From Palsa-504 sp963753195 (GTDB lineage Bacteria > Actinomycetota > Actinomycetes > Streptosporangiales > Streptosporangiaceae): a stretch of 64,000 nucleotides of DNA. A model generated the notes under the pieces. That model had not been told where the DNA came from and made no database searches. It saw nothing but the letters and a program-made list of their open reading frames with translations. Where the stretch lies: NCBI GenBank assembly GCA_963753195.1, contig CAVWBH010000007.1, positions 62,001 to 126,000 on the forward strand, written 5' to 3'. Below, piece after piece: positions 24,151-32,841 of the stretch (positions are counted from its first letter, which is position 1; each line of letters starts with the position of its first letter). Made by a program: the position numbers and the translations under genes.

Positions 24151-25938
24151 ATGATCGCGGGTATGTCCGAGCGCGCCCGGGGTGTGATGTCCCTGTTCCG
24201 CCTGGTACCTGGCCTGCGGACGGTCAGGTCCTACCGGCGCGAGTGGCTGGCCAAGGATGTTGTCGCCGGGGTCGTGCTCACCACGCTGCTGGTCCCGCAG
24301 GGCATGGCGTATGCGGAGCTGGCGGGCCTGCCGCCGATCACGGGCCTGTACACGTCGATCATGTGCCTGCTCGGCTACGCGGTGCTGGGCCCGTCGCGGA
24401 TCCTGGTGCTCGGCCCGGATTCCTCGCTCGGGCCGATGATCGCGGCGACGATCCTGCCGCTGGCCGGCGCCGGCGGCGACCCGGCGCGGGCCATCGCCCT
24501 GGCCTCGATGCTCGCGCTCCTGGTCGCGGCGATCATGATCCTCGGGGCCGTGGCCAAGCTCGGGTTCATCGCCGACCTGATCTCCAAGCCCACGATGATC
24601 GGCTACATGAACGGCCTGGCGCTGACCATTCTGGTCGGCCAGCTGCCGAAGCTGTTCGGCTTCAAGGTCAGCGCCGACGGCCTGATCGGGGAGATCACCG
24701 GCTTCGTCAAGGGCCTGGCCCACGGCGAGGCGGTGGCCGCCGCGGCCGTGGTCGGGATCGCCGGGATCGCGGTGATCCTGGTGCTGCAGCGCTGGCTGCC
24801 GAAAGTCCCGGCGGTGCTGATCATGGTGGTGCTCGCGATCCTCTCGGCGACGGTCTTTCACCTGGCCGATCACGGCGTCAGCCTGGTCGGGGTGCTGCCC
24901 AAGGGGTTCCCGCCGCTGACCATCCCGCACGTCGGCCTGGCCGATCTCGGGGCCCTGTTCGCCGGGGCGGCAGGCATCGCCATCGTGTCGCTGGCCGACA
25001 CGATCTCCACCGCCTCGGCGTTCGCCGCCCGCACCGGGCAGGAGGTGAACGGCAACGGCGAGATGATCGGGATCGGCGCGGCGAACCTGGCCGCCGGCCT
25101 GTTCCAGGGGTTCCCGGTCAGCACCAGCGGGTCACGGACCGCGGTGGCCGAACGGTCCGGCGCCAAGACCCAGCTCACCGGGGTCACCGGCGCGGCCCTG
25201 ATCATCCTGATGATCGTGCTGATCCCGGGCCTGTTCCGGAACCTGCCGCAGCCCGCGCTGGCCGCCGTGGTGATCACCGCGTCGCTGTCGCTGGCCGACG
25301 TTCCCGGCACGGTGCGGCTCTGGAAACAGCGCAAGGCCGAGTTCGGGCTGTCGATCGCGGCGTTCCTCGGCGTCGCCCTGCTCGGGGTCCTGCCCGGGAT
25401 CGCGATCGCCGTGGCCCTGTCCATCCTCAACGTGTTCCGGCGGGCCTGGTGGCCCTACGACACCGAGCTCGGGCGGGTGGACGGCCTGGACGGCTACCAC
25501 GACACGCACACCCACCCCGGCGCGCAGCACCTGCCGGGCCTGGTCATCTACCGGTTCGACGCCCCCCTGTTCTTCGCCAACGCCAAGACGTTCCGCGACG
25601 AGGTGACCAGGCTGGCCAGCGCTGCGCCCAAGCCCACCTGGATATTGATCGCCGCCGAGCCGGTGACGGACGTGGACACCACCGCGTCGGACATCCTGGA
25701 GGACCTGGACGAGGCGCTGAACGCCCAGGGCATCAGCCTGGTATTCGCCGAGCTCAAGGGCCCGGTGCAGGACAAGATCGAACGCTACGGGCTCACCCGC
25801 ACGATCGACCCACGCCACTTCTTCCCGACCCTCGGATCCGCCGTCGCCGCCTACCGCCAGCTGACCGGCGCCGAATGGACCGCCGCCGACTTGCCAGCCG
25901 CTGATGACGCGCTCTCGGACGGGACGGGACCGGGCTGA
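24151..25938 (+). CDS. SulP-family anion transporter with STAS domain
   Basis: 595 residues. The N-terminal two thirds are membrane segments with the SulP signature (VVLTTLLVPQGMAYAELAGL, TGLYTSIMCLLGYAVLGPSR) and SISTASAFAARTGQEVNGNG-like core (seen as LADTISTASAFAARTGQEVN). The C-terminus is a STAS domain (PGLVIYRFDAPLFFANAKTF, DEALNAQGISLVFAELKGPV). Transports sulfate, bicarbonate or dicarboxylates; the substrate cannot be read. The ATG at 24151 sits directly after GGGGAGG, so the ATG at 24163, 12 nt after it, may be the real start. It lies 24 nt after the MmgE/PrpD gene, and two hairpins follow. Confidence 0.92.
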   Translation: MIAGMSERARGVMSLFRLVPGLRTVRSYRREWLAKDVVAGVVLTTLLVPQGMAYAELAGLPPITGLYTSIMCLLGYAVLGPSRILVLGPDSSLGPMIAATILPLAGAGGDPARAIALASMLALLVAAIMILGAVAKLGFIADLISKPTMIGYMNGLALTILVGQLPKLFGFKVSADGLIGEITGFVKGLAHGEAVAAAAVVGIAGIAVILVLQRWLPKVPAVLIMVVLAILSATVFHLADHGVSLVGVLPKGFPPLTIPHVGLADLGALFAGAAGIAIVSLADTISTASAFAARTGQEVNGNGEMIGIGAANLAAGLFQGFPVSTSGSRTAVAERSGAKTQLTGVTGAALIILMIVLIPGLFRNLPQPALAAVVITASLSLADVPGTVRLWKQRKAEFGLSIAAFLGVALLGVLPGIAIAVALSILNVFRRAWWPYDTELGRVDGLDGYHDTHTHPGAQHLPGLVIYRFDAPLFFANAKTFRDEVTRLASAAPKPTWILIAAEPVTDVDTTASDILEDLDEALNAQGISLVFAELKGPVQDKIERYGLTRTIDPRHFFPTLGSAVAAYRQLTGAEWTAADLPAADDALSDGTGPG

Positions 25939-26000
25939 ACCGGCCCGGGCGTGTGGCCAGATCATGGCGAGGCTGAGGGGCCTGTGCGTGCGGTGGGGGG

Positions 26001-26039
26001 CGCCTGCTCCTCGGCCCGATCGTGGCGGAGGAGCAGGCG
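26001..26039. terminator. 12-bp hairpin after the SulP gene
   Basis: CGCCTGCTCCTC and GAGGAGCAGGCG pair perfectly around a 15-nt loop, 62 nt past the SulP stop. Likely the terminator of the 21.4-25.9 kb unit. The rest of the 25939-26302 gap holds the larger hairpin below and no gene. Confidence 0.6.
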
Positions 26040-26101
26040 AAGGGCCGGCGCGCATCGCGCATCGCACGTCGGCCCGGCGGGGCCCTCGCGCAGGGGACGG
26101 A

Positions 26102-26151
26102 TCAGTGTGGATCGTTACTGCCCGCGGGCGGGCAGTAACGATCCACACTGA
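26102..26151. terminator. Perfect 22-bp inverted repeat between convergent genes
   Basis: Arms 26102-26123 and 26130-26151 are perfect reverse complements over 22 bp with a 6-nt loop (GCGGGC). Each arm contains GTGTGGATCGTTACTGCC or its complement. The position between the SulP (+) and SDR (-) stops suggests a bidirectional terminator, but a perfect 22-bp stem is much longer than needed. Confidence 0.65.
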
Positions 26152-26302
26152 CGTTAGACGGGGGCGTTGGTGCGCCGGCCGCGGGTGCCATCGCCCGGCG
26201 GGCCCCGAGGTAGGCGGCAGCTGGTTAGCAGCGCCCTCGGATCCCGCACCGTCGCATACGGCACGGGCGGGACCGCCCCGGCGGACGTCGCTGGACTCGG
26301 CC

Positions 26303-27028
26303 CTAGGCCGCGGCGGGCTCAGCTGCGACGAACGAGGCGTTCTCGCGCTCCATCGCCTTGACCGCGCCGCCGCGCCAGCTCTCGGCGATGGACGCCGACA
26401 TGGGATCGGGGAAGATGTCCTCCTCCTCGTTCTCCAGGCCGTCGAAGATGGCGCGCGCGACGGATTCGGGCGACGCCTTGGGGATGTCGAAGCCGCGGGT
26501 CATGTCGGTGTCGGTGGGGCCAGTCAGGATGGCGTGGACCCGGACGCCCCGCCCGGCCAGCAGCGCGCGCAGCGATTGGGTCAGGTTGAACGCGGCCGCC
26601 TTGGAGATCGCGTAAGCGGGAGTAAACGGGAAAGGGGCCAGGGCCATCGTCGACACGTTGTTGACGATGGCTCCCCGCGAGCGGGTCAGCAACGGCAGGA
26701 AGGCCTGGGTCACGCCGTAGGTGCCGAAGAGGTTGACGGCCAGGTGCTGCTCGAGCACGGCACGATCGCTCAGGTCGTCGTAGAGCGCAATGCCGGCGTT
26801 GTTGATGAGGATGTCGAGAGACCCGACCTGCTCGGCCGCGGCCTGGATCTGCGCCGCGCTGGTCACGTCCAGGATCAGGGGGGTGACCCGCCCGTCCGGG
26901 TGGGTCAGGGGCTGCCGCGTGCCGGCGTACACCCGGCTGGCGCCCCGGCTGAGGGCTTCGGTGACGAGCGCCTGGCCGATGCCGCGATTGGCCCCGGTCA
27001 CCAGGATTGTCTTGCCGTTGATGGTCAT
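26303..27028 (-). CDS. Short-chain dehydrogenase/reductase
   Basis: 241-residue classical SDR. Cofactor motif TGANRGIG (about 11-18), NNAG (about 82-85), catalytic Ser in NNVSTMA, and YAISKAA as YxxxK. The N-terminus TINGKTILVTGANRGIGQAL and the adenine-site Arg favour NADP(H), an inference. The ATG at 27026-27028 has GAGGAG 5 nt upstream. It is downstream of the O-methyltransferase on the same strand with about 170 bp between them. Substrate unknown. Confidence 0.9.
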   Translation of the reverse strand: MTINGKTILVTGANRGIGQALVTEALSRGASRVYAGTRQPLTHPDGRVTPLILDVTSAAQIQAAAEQVGSLDILINNAGIALYDDLSDRAVLEQHLAVNLFGTYGVTQAFLPLLTRSRGAIVNNVSTMALAPFPFTPAYAISKAAAFNLTQSLRALLAGRGVRVHAILTGPTDTDMTRGFDIPKASPESVARAIFDGLENEEEDIFPDPMSASIAESWRGGAVKAMERENASFVAAEPAAA

Positions 27029-27197
27029 GTCTGCTCCTCGAGCTCTGCGATGCCCCTGTGGTCTGCGAGCCGCCTGCACGGCGGCCCGCTTATTTGGACC
27101 AGGTGGACGTCAGGGAATCGCCGCGGGCCCGCTCGTGACTTTCGGAGCTTTCTCGGGAGCGGGAGCGGGACCGGGACCGGCCCGCTTGCCGGGCTGG

Positions 27198-28214
27198 TTA
27201 CCGGACGGTCGCGTGGATGACCGACAGCGGCGAGCCGGTCGGGAGCACGCCGATGCCGGTGAAGCCCGCGCTGGCCAGCAGGTCGCGCCAGTCTTCCTCC
27301 GGGCGCTCCCGTCCGGACAGCATGCCGAGCATGGTCAGGTCGATCATCTTGGACATGTGCGGGGTGTCGCCGGGCGGCACGACGAACTCGATCATCACCA
27401 GGCGCGCGCCGCAGCCGCCGGCCGCGGCGATGTTGGCCAGGATGCGCCGGGCGGCATCGTCCGGCCAGTCGTGGATGATGAAGGACAGGAGGTAGCTGTC
27501 CGCGCCGGCCGGCACCGACGCGAAGAAGTCGCCGCCGACGCAGTCCACCCGGTCCGCCACGCCGTTCTCGGCCAGGGTCTTGGGGGCACCGGAAACGACG
27601 TGCGGCAGGTCGAACACGACGCCGCGCAGGCCGGGGCGTCCGGACAGGATCGCCGCGAGCATCGTGCCGTCGGCGCCGCCGACATCCACGATCGTCCGGG
27701 CCCCCTCCAGCGGCAGGAACGGGATAGCGGCGGTCTTGATCCCGCTGGTCAGGTTGGCCATGGCACCGGTGAACCGGGCGACCTGCCCGGGCTGGCCGGA
27801 CAGCCAGGAGAAGAACGGCTGGCCGTAGAGGTAGTCGGCCGCGGGCTCGCCGCTGCGGACGGTGTGCAGCAGTTCGCCGAACGGCGCGTAGTGCGTCTCC
27901 ATCCACATGATGGCCAGGTCGCGCATGGAGCCGGGCTGGCTGCGGGTCAGCGTGCTCCCGAGCGGGGTTAGCGCGAAGACCCCGGGCTCGGGCTCGGTGA
28001 ACACCCCGGCGCTGGCCAGCGTGCGGAGCAGGCGCAGCAGCGACGGCGCGTGCGCCCCGACCTGCTCGCTCAGCACCCCGGCCGGCACTGGCCCGGCCGT
28101 CATGAGGTCCGCGACGCCGAGCACGGCGGCGGTGTACAGCGCCTGAGAGAGCTGGAATCCGGCCAGCAGCTGGACCATCTGCACCGGCGGCGGTACCTCG
28201 TGGGCTTCGGACAT
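27198..28214 (-). CDS. SAM-dependent O-methyltransferase (hydroxyneurosporene/acetylserotonin type)
   Basis: 338 residues. N-terminal dimerisation domain (LLAGFQLSQALYTAAVLGVA, PSLLRLLRTLASAGVFTEPE), SAM motif I TIVDVGGADGTMLAAIL (about 168-184), and SFIIHDWPDDAARRILANIA, whose His is the usual catalytic base. These enzymes methylate phenolic or quinone hydroxyls in secondary metabolism. The ATG at 28212-28214 has TAGGAGGGG upstream. It follows the acyl-CoA ligase by 36 nt on the same strand and so shares the MarR-box promoter. Confidence 0.9.
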   Translation of the reverse strand: MSEAHEVPPPVQMVQLLAGFQLSQALYTAAVLGVADLMTAGPVPAGVLSEQVGAHAPSLLRLLRTLASAGVFTEPEPGVFALTPLGSTLTRSQPGSMRDLAIMWMETHYAPFGELLHTVRSGEPAADYLYGQPFFSWLSGQPGQVARFTGAMANLTSGIKTAAIPFLPLEGARTIVDVGGADGTMLAAILSGRPGLRGVVFDLPHVVSGAPKTLAENGVADRVDCVGGDFFASVPAGADSYLLSFIIHDWPDDAARRILANIAAAGGCGARLVMIEFVVPPGDTPHMSKMIDLTMLGMLSGRERPEEDWRDLLASAGFTGIGVLPTGSPLSVIHATVR

Positions 28215-28250
28215 GTGATTCCCCTCCTAAGGTGTGAGACTTCGGGGGCC

Positions 28251-29882
28251 TCAGTTGACGCGGCTGCGGTCTCCGGCCCAGGCCTGTTCGCGCAGGATGT
28301 TCTTCTGGACTTTGCCGGTCGAGGTCTTGGGCAGGTCGGTGAACTCGACGGCGGCGGGGGCCTTGAAATGTGGGAGGTGCTGCCGGCAGAAATCGATGAT
28401 TTCCTGCTCGGTCGCGTGCTGGCCTGCGCCGAGCGTGACGAAGGCCTTAGGCCGCTCGCCCCATTTCTCGTCCGGGATGGCCACGACCGCGCACTCGAGC
28501 ACCGCGGGATGGCGGCAGATCGTGTTCTCCACTTCGATGGTCGAGATGTTCTCCCCGCCGGAGATGATGACGTCTTTCATCCGGTCGCGGACCTCGATGT
28601 AGCCGTCGGGGTGCATGACGGCGACATCGCCGGAGTGGAACCAGCCGCCGGCGAAAGCGCGCGCGGTCGCCGCGGGATCGCCGAAGTAGCCCTTCATCAC
28701 GTTGTTGCCGCGCATCACCACCTCGCCCATGGTCTGGCCGTCGCGGGGCACGTCGTCCATCTGGTCGTCGACGACGCGGATCGGGTCGGAGACGATGTTG
28801 TGCACTCCCTGCCGGCCCAGCAGCCGCGTCCGCTCGTCGTCCGCGAGCTCCGCCCATTCCTCCTGCGGCTCGCACACGGTGTAGGGGGCGTACGTCTCGG
28901 TCAGGCCGTAGGCGTGCACGGGCCGGAAGTTCAGCGCGGCCATCCTGGCCAGCAGCGTCGGCGACGGCGGGGAACCGCCGATCGTGACGGTGACGCCGGA
29001 TTCGAGGCGGCGGGCGGCGCTGTGGGTCACAACGCCGAGATGGACGGTGGGCGCGCCGTTATAGTGCGTGATCCCCTGCGTGTCGATGGCCGCCCAGATG
29101 GCGGCCGGATCGGCCTTGCGCAGGCACACATGGCGGCCGCCCATCGCGGTCACCGCCCAGGTGAAGCACCAGCCGTTGCAGTGGAACATGGGCACCACCC
29201 ACAGCAGCGCCGATTCCGGCTGCAGGCGGGATTCAAGCGCCTCCATCAGCGAGTTCAGGTACGCACCGCGGTGCGTGTACATGACGCCCTTCGGCCGTCC
29301 GGTCGTGCCCGAGGTGTAATTGATCGAGATCGTCTGCTCTTCGTCCAGCAGCGGGACCTGGCACGGCTCGGGCAGGCCGCCGGCGAGGAAGTCCTCATAG
29401 GGATCGCCCGGCGCTCCGGTGTCGTCGATCCGGATCACCGGCAGGCCGGCGTCCTGCACCAGGTGCACGAGCTCATGGTCGGCGAACACGAAGCGGGCCC
29501 CCGAGTGCTCGAGAATGTAGGCGACATCCTCGCGCCCCAGCCGGGTGTTGATGGTCACCAGCACGCCGCCCGCGGCCGGCACGCCGTAATGCGCCTCGAG
29601 CAGCGGCGGGATGTTCGGCGCGAGGAACGCCACCCGGTCTCCGGGAGCCAGGCCCGCCAGGATCAGCGCAGATGCGAGCCGGTTGACCCGCTCGTCGAGC
29701 TCGCGGTAGGTGTAACGCCGGTCGCCGTGCACGACCGCGACCTTGCCGGGGTAGACGTACGCGCTGCGGCGCAGGAAGCTCACCGGCGACAGCTCGGTCC
29801 GGTAGGTCAGGCCGGCCGGCCCGGTGGCCGGATTCTCGGCCGCGATCTGCTCCTGATCAGGCTCGGAACGGCCTGCGCCCAT
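28251..29882 (-). CDS. Acyl-CoA synthetase (AMP-forming)
   Basis: 543 residues, ANL superfamily. P-loop-like core NYTSGTTGRPKGVMYTHRG, AYGLTETYAPYT, hinge region GYIEVRDRMKDVIISGGENI, and the C-terminal catalytic Lys in LPKTSTGKVQKN. Activates a carboxylic acid to acyl-AMP, then acyl-CoA; the sequence resembles medium-chain or aromatic-acid ligases such as FadD/DmdB types. The ATG at 29880-29882 has GGAGGGGGAA upstream. Its promoter (TTGACA, 17 nt, TAAGTT) overlaps a MarR-type operator, and the methyltransferase gene follows. Confidence 0.92.
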   Translation of the reverse strand: MGAGRSEPDQEQIAAENPATGPAGLTYRTELSPVSFLRRSAYVYPGKVAVVHGDRRYTYRELDERVNRLASALILAGLAPGDRVAFLAPNIPPLLEAHYGVPAAGGVLVTINTRLGREDVAYILEHSGARFVFADHELVHLVQDAGLPVIRIDDTGAPGDPYEDFLAGGLPEPCQVPLLDEEQTISINYTSGTTGRPKGVMYTHRGAYLNSLMEALESRLQPESALLWVVPMFHCNGWCFTWAVTAMGGRHVCLRKADPAAIWAAIDTQGITHYNGAPTVHLGVVTHSAARRLESGVTVTIGGSPPSPTLLARMAALNFRPVHAYGLTETYAPYTVCEPQEEWAELADDERTRLLGRQGVHNIVSDPIRVVDDQMDDVPRDGQTMGEVVMRGNNVMKGYFGDPAATARAFAGGWFHSGDVAVMHPDGYIEVRDRMKDVIISGGENISTIEVENTICRHPAVLECAVVAIPDEKWGERPKAFVTLGAGQHATEQEIIDFCRQHLPHFKAPAAVEFTDLPKTSTGKVQKNILREQAWAGDRSRVN

Positions 29883-29928
29883 GTGCTTCCCCCTCCGGCA
29901 GCGGAGGCGGCCTGCCCCCGTACCGGCG

Positions 29929-30010
29929 AACTTAGGTAACCTCTACCTCAATGTCAAGATTTTCGTCTCGGAAATATATATCTCCACACTAAGATATATC
30001 TGCGGCGGTC
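29929..30010 (-). promoter_or_regulatory. Promoter of acyl-CoA ligase overlapping a duplicated MarR-type operator
   Basis: Minus strand: -35 TTGACA (29957-29952), exactly 17 nt, -10 TAAGTT (29934-29929). The 57-bp element 29954-30010 begins in the -35 and contains GGAAATATATATCTCC, an imperfect palindrome. The same element occurs at 31147-31203. Confidence 0.75.
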
Positions 30011-30093
30011 GTGACTGGCCTTCGCGCTGGATACGGGTTCTATGCAGGTCCGGCGGCCGCCGCGTGGGCAGGCGGCGCGGCCGGGAATTCGCG

Positions 30094-30155
30094 GGGGTTC
30101 TTCAGCCGCGCCGCGGGGTTCTTCAGCCGCGCCGCGGGGTTCTTCAGCCGCGCGG
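30094..30155. repeat. 21-bp tandem repeat (about 3 copies) at the MarR gene end
   Basis: Unit GGGGTTCTTCAGCCGCGCCGC at 30094 and 30115, with a third copy from 30136 diverging after 18 bases. The MarR stop codon (30144-30146) lies inside the third copy. Confidence 0.85.
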
Positions 30156-30809
30156 CTGGGGTGGGGCGGTGACGGAGGCTGCCGGGGAGCCAGGCTCGGC
30201 GTCGGGCCCGGGGCTGAGCCGGGCGGGCCGGTCGCGCTGGCCGTGAAGGGGTTCGGGTGGCTCGGCGGCGACCTCGGCGGTCCGGTCGAGGATCTTGGCC
30301 AGCAGGTCCAGCAGGTGGGCTCGTTCCTCGCGGGTGAGCGCGGACAGGATGCTCCGCTCGATGCCGCGGATGCCCGGCAGCAGCCGGTCGGCGGTGGCAC
30401 GGCCCTCGGGGGTGATCTCGACCAGGACGCTGCGCCGGTCGGCGGGGTTGGGGATGCGGCGGATCCAGCCGCGGCGTTCCAGCAGGTCCAGCGTGGCGGT
30501 CATGGTGGCCGAGGCGACCAGGAGCCGGTCGCTGACCTGAGAGGGGGTCAGCGGCGCGCCGGCTCCGTCGATCACGGCCAGCGCCGTCGCGACGGCCTGG
30601 GATATGCCGAAGGCCGCGGCGGTGTGCCGCTCGAACTCGCCCAGCAGCGCTTCGCCGGTGCGGACCAGGGACGCGTACGCCTCGGTGCAGGTGGCGTCGC
30701 CGCCGGGGTACTCGTTCTCGAAGTCGGCGTTGACCCTGACGATGCCGAGCGAGGCCGGGGAGGGGCGGCTGCCCCTCCTCGGCCTCGGCGGACGGCTCGG
30801 CTCAGACAT
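30144..30809 (-). CDS. MarR-family transcriptional regulator
   Basis: 221 residues. Winged helix-turn-helix in the centre: LTPSQVSDRLLVASATMTAT, LDLLERRGWIRRIPNPADRR (the DxRx wing), and dimerising helices at both ends. The C-terminus beyond about residue 185 is Pro/Ala-rich and probably disordered. The ATG at 30807-30809 overlaps the end of the upstream ABM gene (ATGTCTGA), so the two are one operon. The operators at 29954 and 31147 overlap the promoters of the acyl-CoA ligase and of this operon, so repression of both, relieved by a phenolic or acyl ligand, is the expected circuit (inference). Confidence 0.9.
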   Translation of the reverse strand: MSEPSRPPRPRRGSRPSPASLGIVRVNADFENEYPGGDATCTEAYASLVRTGEALLGEFERHTAAAFGISQAVATALAVIDGAGAPLTPSQVSDRLLVASATMTATLDLLERRGWIRRIPNPADRRSVLVEITPEGRATADRLLPGIRGIERSILSALTREERAHLLDLLAKILDRTAEVAAEPPEPLHGQRDRPARLSPGPDAEPGSPAASVTAPPQPRG

Positions 30810-31074
30810 CCGTGAAGATCTCGATCCGCGGCGCTCCCTCGACCCCGCCGGCCTGCATGCCGTTGCGCAGCGCCGGGTCGTGCGCGAAGCTGCCCGCCTG
30901 CTCCGCGGTGGGGAACTCGTGCGTGATGAACAGTTCATTGCCGTTCTCGGGACTCTGCATCACCCGCTGCGCGATGCAGCCGTGCTGGGCCCGCAGCGGC
31001 TCGAGCTCGTCGTAGACCTTCCGCCAGGTGGCGTAGTCAGCGACGGTGTGGCGGACGGCAAGTGTGGCGCTCAT
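30802..31074 (-). CDS. Small ABM-like (dimeric alpha-beta barrel) protein
   Basis: 90 residues: TLAVRHTVADYATWRKVYDE, LRAQHGCIAQRVMQSPENGN, LFITHEFPTAEQAGSFAHDP. This is the dimeric alpha-beta barrel layout seen in antibiotic biosynthesis monooxygenases and stress-response barrels. The start ATG follows GAAGGGGAG. First gene of the operon with MarR, read from the promoter at 31122-31150. A role in handling the MarR ligand is an inference. Confidence 0.75.
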   Translation of the reverse strand: MSATLAVRHTVADYATWRKVYDELEPLRAQHGCIAQRVMQSPENGNELFITHEFPTAEQAGSFAHDPALRNGMQAGGVEGAPRIEIFTDV

Positions 31075-31121
31075 GTGGTCTCCCCTTCCAGAAGCGGAGG
31101 CTACCTGCCCCCCTGCGGTCG

Positions 31122-31203
31122 AACATAACGAATTCTTAGCTTCGAATCAAGATTTTTGTCTCGGAAATATATATCTCCATGTTGAGACATAGCTGCGTCG
31201 GCC
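31122..31203 (-). promoter_or_regulatory. Promoter of ABM-MarR operon overlapping the second MarR-type operator
   Basis: Minus strand: -35 TTGATT (31150-31145), exactly 17 nt, -10 TATGTT (31127-31122). The element 31147-31203 matches the one at 29954-30010: the first 33 bp differ at one position, and CTGCG-CGG-CG continues the match. It overlaps the -35 in the same way. It may also serve the divergent amidase at 31355. Confidence 0.75.
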
Positions 31204-31237
31204 GGGGACCACGCAACCGAGCTGATCGCGGCTCGCC

Positions 31238-31279
31238 TGCCGCCCCTGCCGTCACCGCTGCCGCCCTTGCCGTCACCGC
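31238..31279. repeat. 21-bp tandem repeat upstream of the amidase
   Basis: Two units of CTGCCGCCC, then C or T, then TGCCGTCACCG at 31238-31258 and 31259-31279, with a partial third copy. It lies in the leader of the amidase gene. No gene is recognised in 31075-31354. Confidence 0.7.
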
Positions 31280-31354
31280 TGCCGCCCCCTGACGTCGCCG
31301 CTTCCGCCGCGTCCGTGGTATATCCGGTCTGGGCTGATCTGAGGAGGACAGGCT

Positions 31355-32827
31355 GTGTCCGGGACATCCTTCACGGTTGAGGAAGCGACCATCAGCGGCA
31401 TCCATGCGGCGATGCTGGCCGGTGAGCTCCAGTGCTCGGCGTTGGTCGAGGCCTATCTTCAGCGCATCGACGCCTTCGACCGGGCTGGGCCGGAGCTGAA
31501 CACGATCGTGACCCTGTCGGATCAGGCGCCGCGGCGGGCGGGCGAACTCGACGCGGAGCTGGCCGCGACGGGGCGGTTGTCCGGCCCGCTGCACGGCATA
31601 CCGGTACTGGTCAAGGACTGCATCGAGACCGCTGATACGCCGACCACGTTCGGCTCGATCGCGACTCCCCGCTATCTGGCGCGGGCGGACGCCGAGGTGG
31701 TCCGGCGGCTGCGCGCAGCGGGAGCCGTGGTGCTGGGGAAGACGACGCTGTGTGACTTCGCCGCGGGATGGTTCTCGTACTCCTCGCTCACCGGCGACAC
31801 CAAGAACCCCTACGAACCCGGGCGCGATTCGGGCGGGTCGAGCGCCGGATCGGCCGCGGCGGTCGCGGCGAATCTCGCCACCGTCGCGCTGGGCACCGAT
31901 TGCGGCGGCTCGGTGCGGGTGCCGGCCTCGTTCTGCAATGTCGTCGGTATCCGGACCACGCCGGAGGTGGTCTCGCATGAGGGAACGCTGGTGCTGGTGG
32001 CGCGGCAGGACACGATCGGCCCGCTGGCGCGGTCGGTCGCGGATGCGGCCGCGCTGCTGTCGGTGATGGCAGATCAGGGCAGCAGCGCACAGGCCGCGGC
32101 CGCGCAGTTCTCCGCCGATGAGGCGGCGGGCACGCAGGCCATCGCGCGGGCGCGCATCGGCGTGCTCCGCGACGCCTTCGGCGACGGCCATCCGGAGATG
32201 ACGGCCGTCAACGACGTGGTGAACCGGGCGCTGCAGACGGCGGCCGCGGCCGGCGCGACGCTGGTCGACGTGGCGATCCCCGGCCTGCGGGCCGATCTGG
32301 AGGCCACGTCGATGTACCTGCTGCGCTCGCGGCACGACGTCGACACGTGGCTCGCAGGCCGTCCCGGGCTGTCCGCCCGGACCGTGCTGGAGATACATGC
32401 CGAACGGCTGTACGACCCCCGCCTCGACCTCGTCGACGCGATCGCGGCGAGTCCCGATTTCTCGGCCGGGAACCCGGAAATCAGCCGCCGCCAGGCCGCG
32501 CGGGAGGCGTTCACCGCGAAGCTGGAGGGGGCGATGAACGCGGGCCAGCTGGATCTGCTGGCCTATCCCACCGTCCAGGTGTTCTCACCGCTGCGCGCGG
32601 AGCCAGCCGAGTGGACGACGCTGACCTTCCCGACGAACACGGTGATCGCCTCGCAGGCGTGGATGCCGGCGATGTCGCTGCCGGCCGGCCTGGGCGCCGG
32701 GGGCCCGGTCGGCCTCGAACTGCTGGCCCGCCAGCACGACGAGGCTCGGCTGCTCCGGCTGGGCGCGGCGATCGAGCGGGTGACGCGCCAGCGCCGGCCG
32801 CCGGCCACCGCACCGGCCGGGGCTTAG
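31355..32827 (+). CDS. Amidase signature-family hydrolase
   Basis: 490 residues. Catalytic Lys in LHGIPVLVKDCIETAD (about residue 87), cis-Ser region DSGGSSAGSAAAVAANLATV, and nucleophile in TDCGGSVRVPASFCNVVGIR. This is the complete Ser-cisSer-Lys triad of the amidase signature family, which hydrolyses carboxamides, acyl-ureas or aryl esters. The GTG start at 31355 has GAGGAGG upstream. It is divergent from the ABM-MarR operon and followed by a convergent GntR gene. GatA-type tRNA amidotransferase is unlikely because no gatB or gatC is nearby. Confidence 0.9.
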   Translation: MSGTSFTVEEATISGIHAAMLAGELQCSALVEAYLQRIDAFDRAGPELNTIVTLSDQAPRRAGELDAELAATGRLSGPLHGIPVLVKDCIETADTPTTFGSIATPRYLARADAEVVRRLRAAGAVVLGKTTLCDFAAGWFSYSSLTGDTKNPYEPGRDSGGSSAGSAAAVAANLATVALGTDCGGSVRVPASFCNVVGIRTTPEVVSHEGTLVLVARQDTIGPLARSVADAAALLSVMADQGSSAQAAAAQFSADEAAGTQAIARARIGVLRDAFGDGHPEMTAVNDVVNRALQTAAAAGATLVDVAIPGLRADLEATSMYLLRSRHDVDTWLAGRPGLSARTVLEIHAERLYDPRLDLVDAIAASPDFSAGNPEISRRQAAREAFTAKLEGAMNAGQLDLLAYPTVQVFSPLRAEPAEWTTLTFPTNTVIASQAWMPAMSLPAGLGAGGPVGLELLARQHDEARLLRLGAAIERVTRQRRPPATAPAGA

Positions 32828-32841
32828 CGCGGCTGGTCAGG

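Noticed and set aside
30094..31279. CRISPR-like or other spaced repeat array around the marR gene
   Set aside because: The repeats are short, directly abutting 21-bp units without unique spacers.
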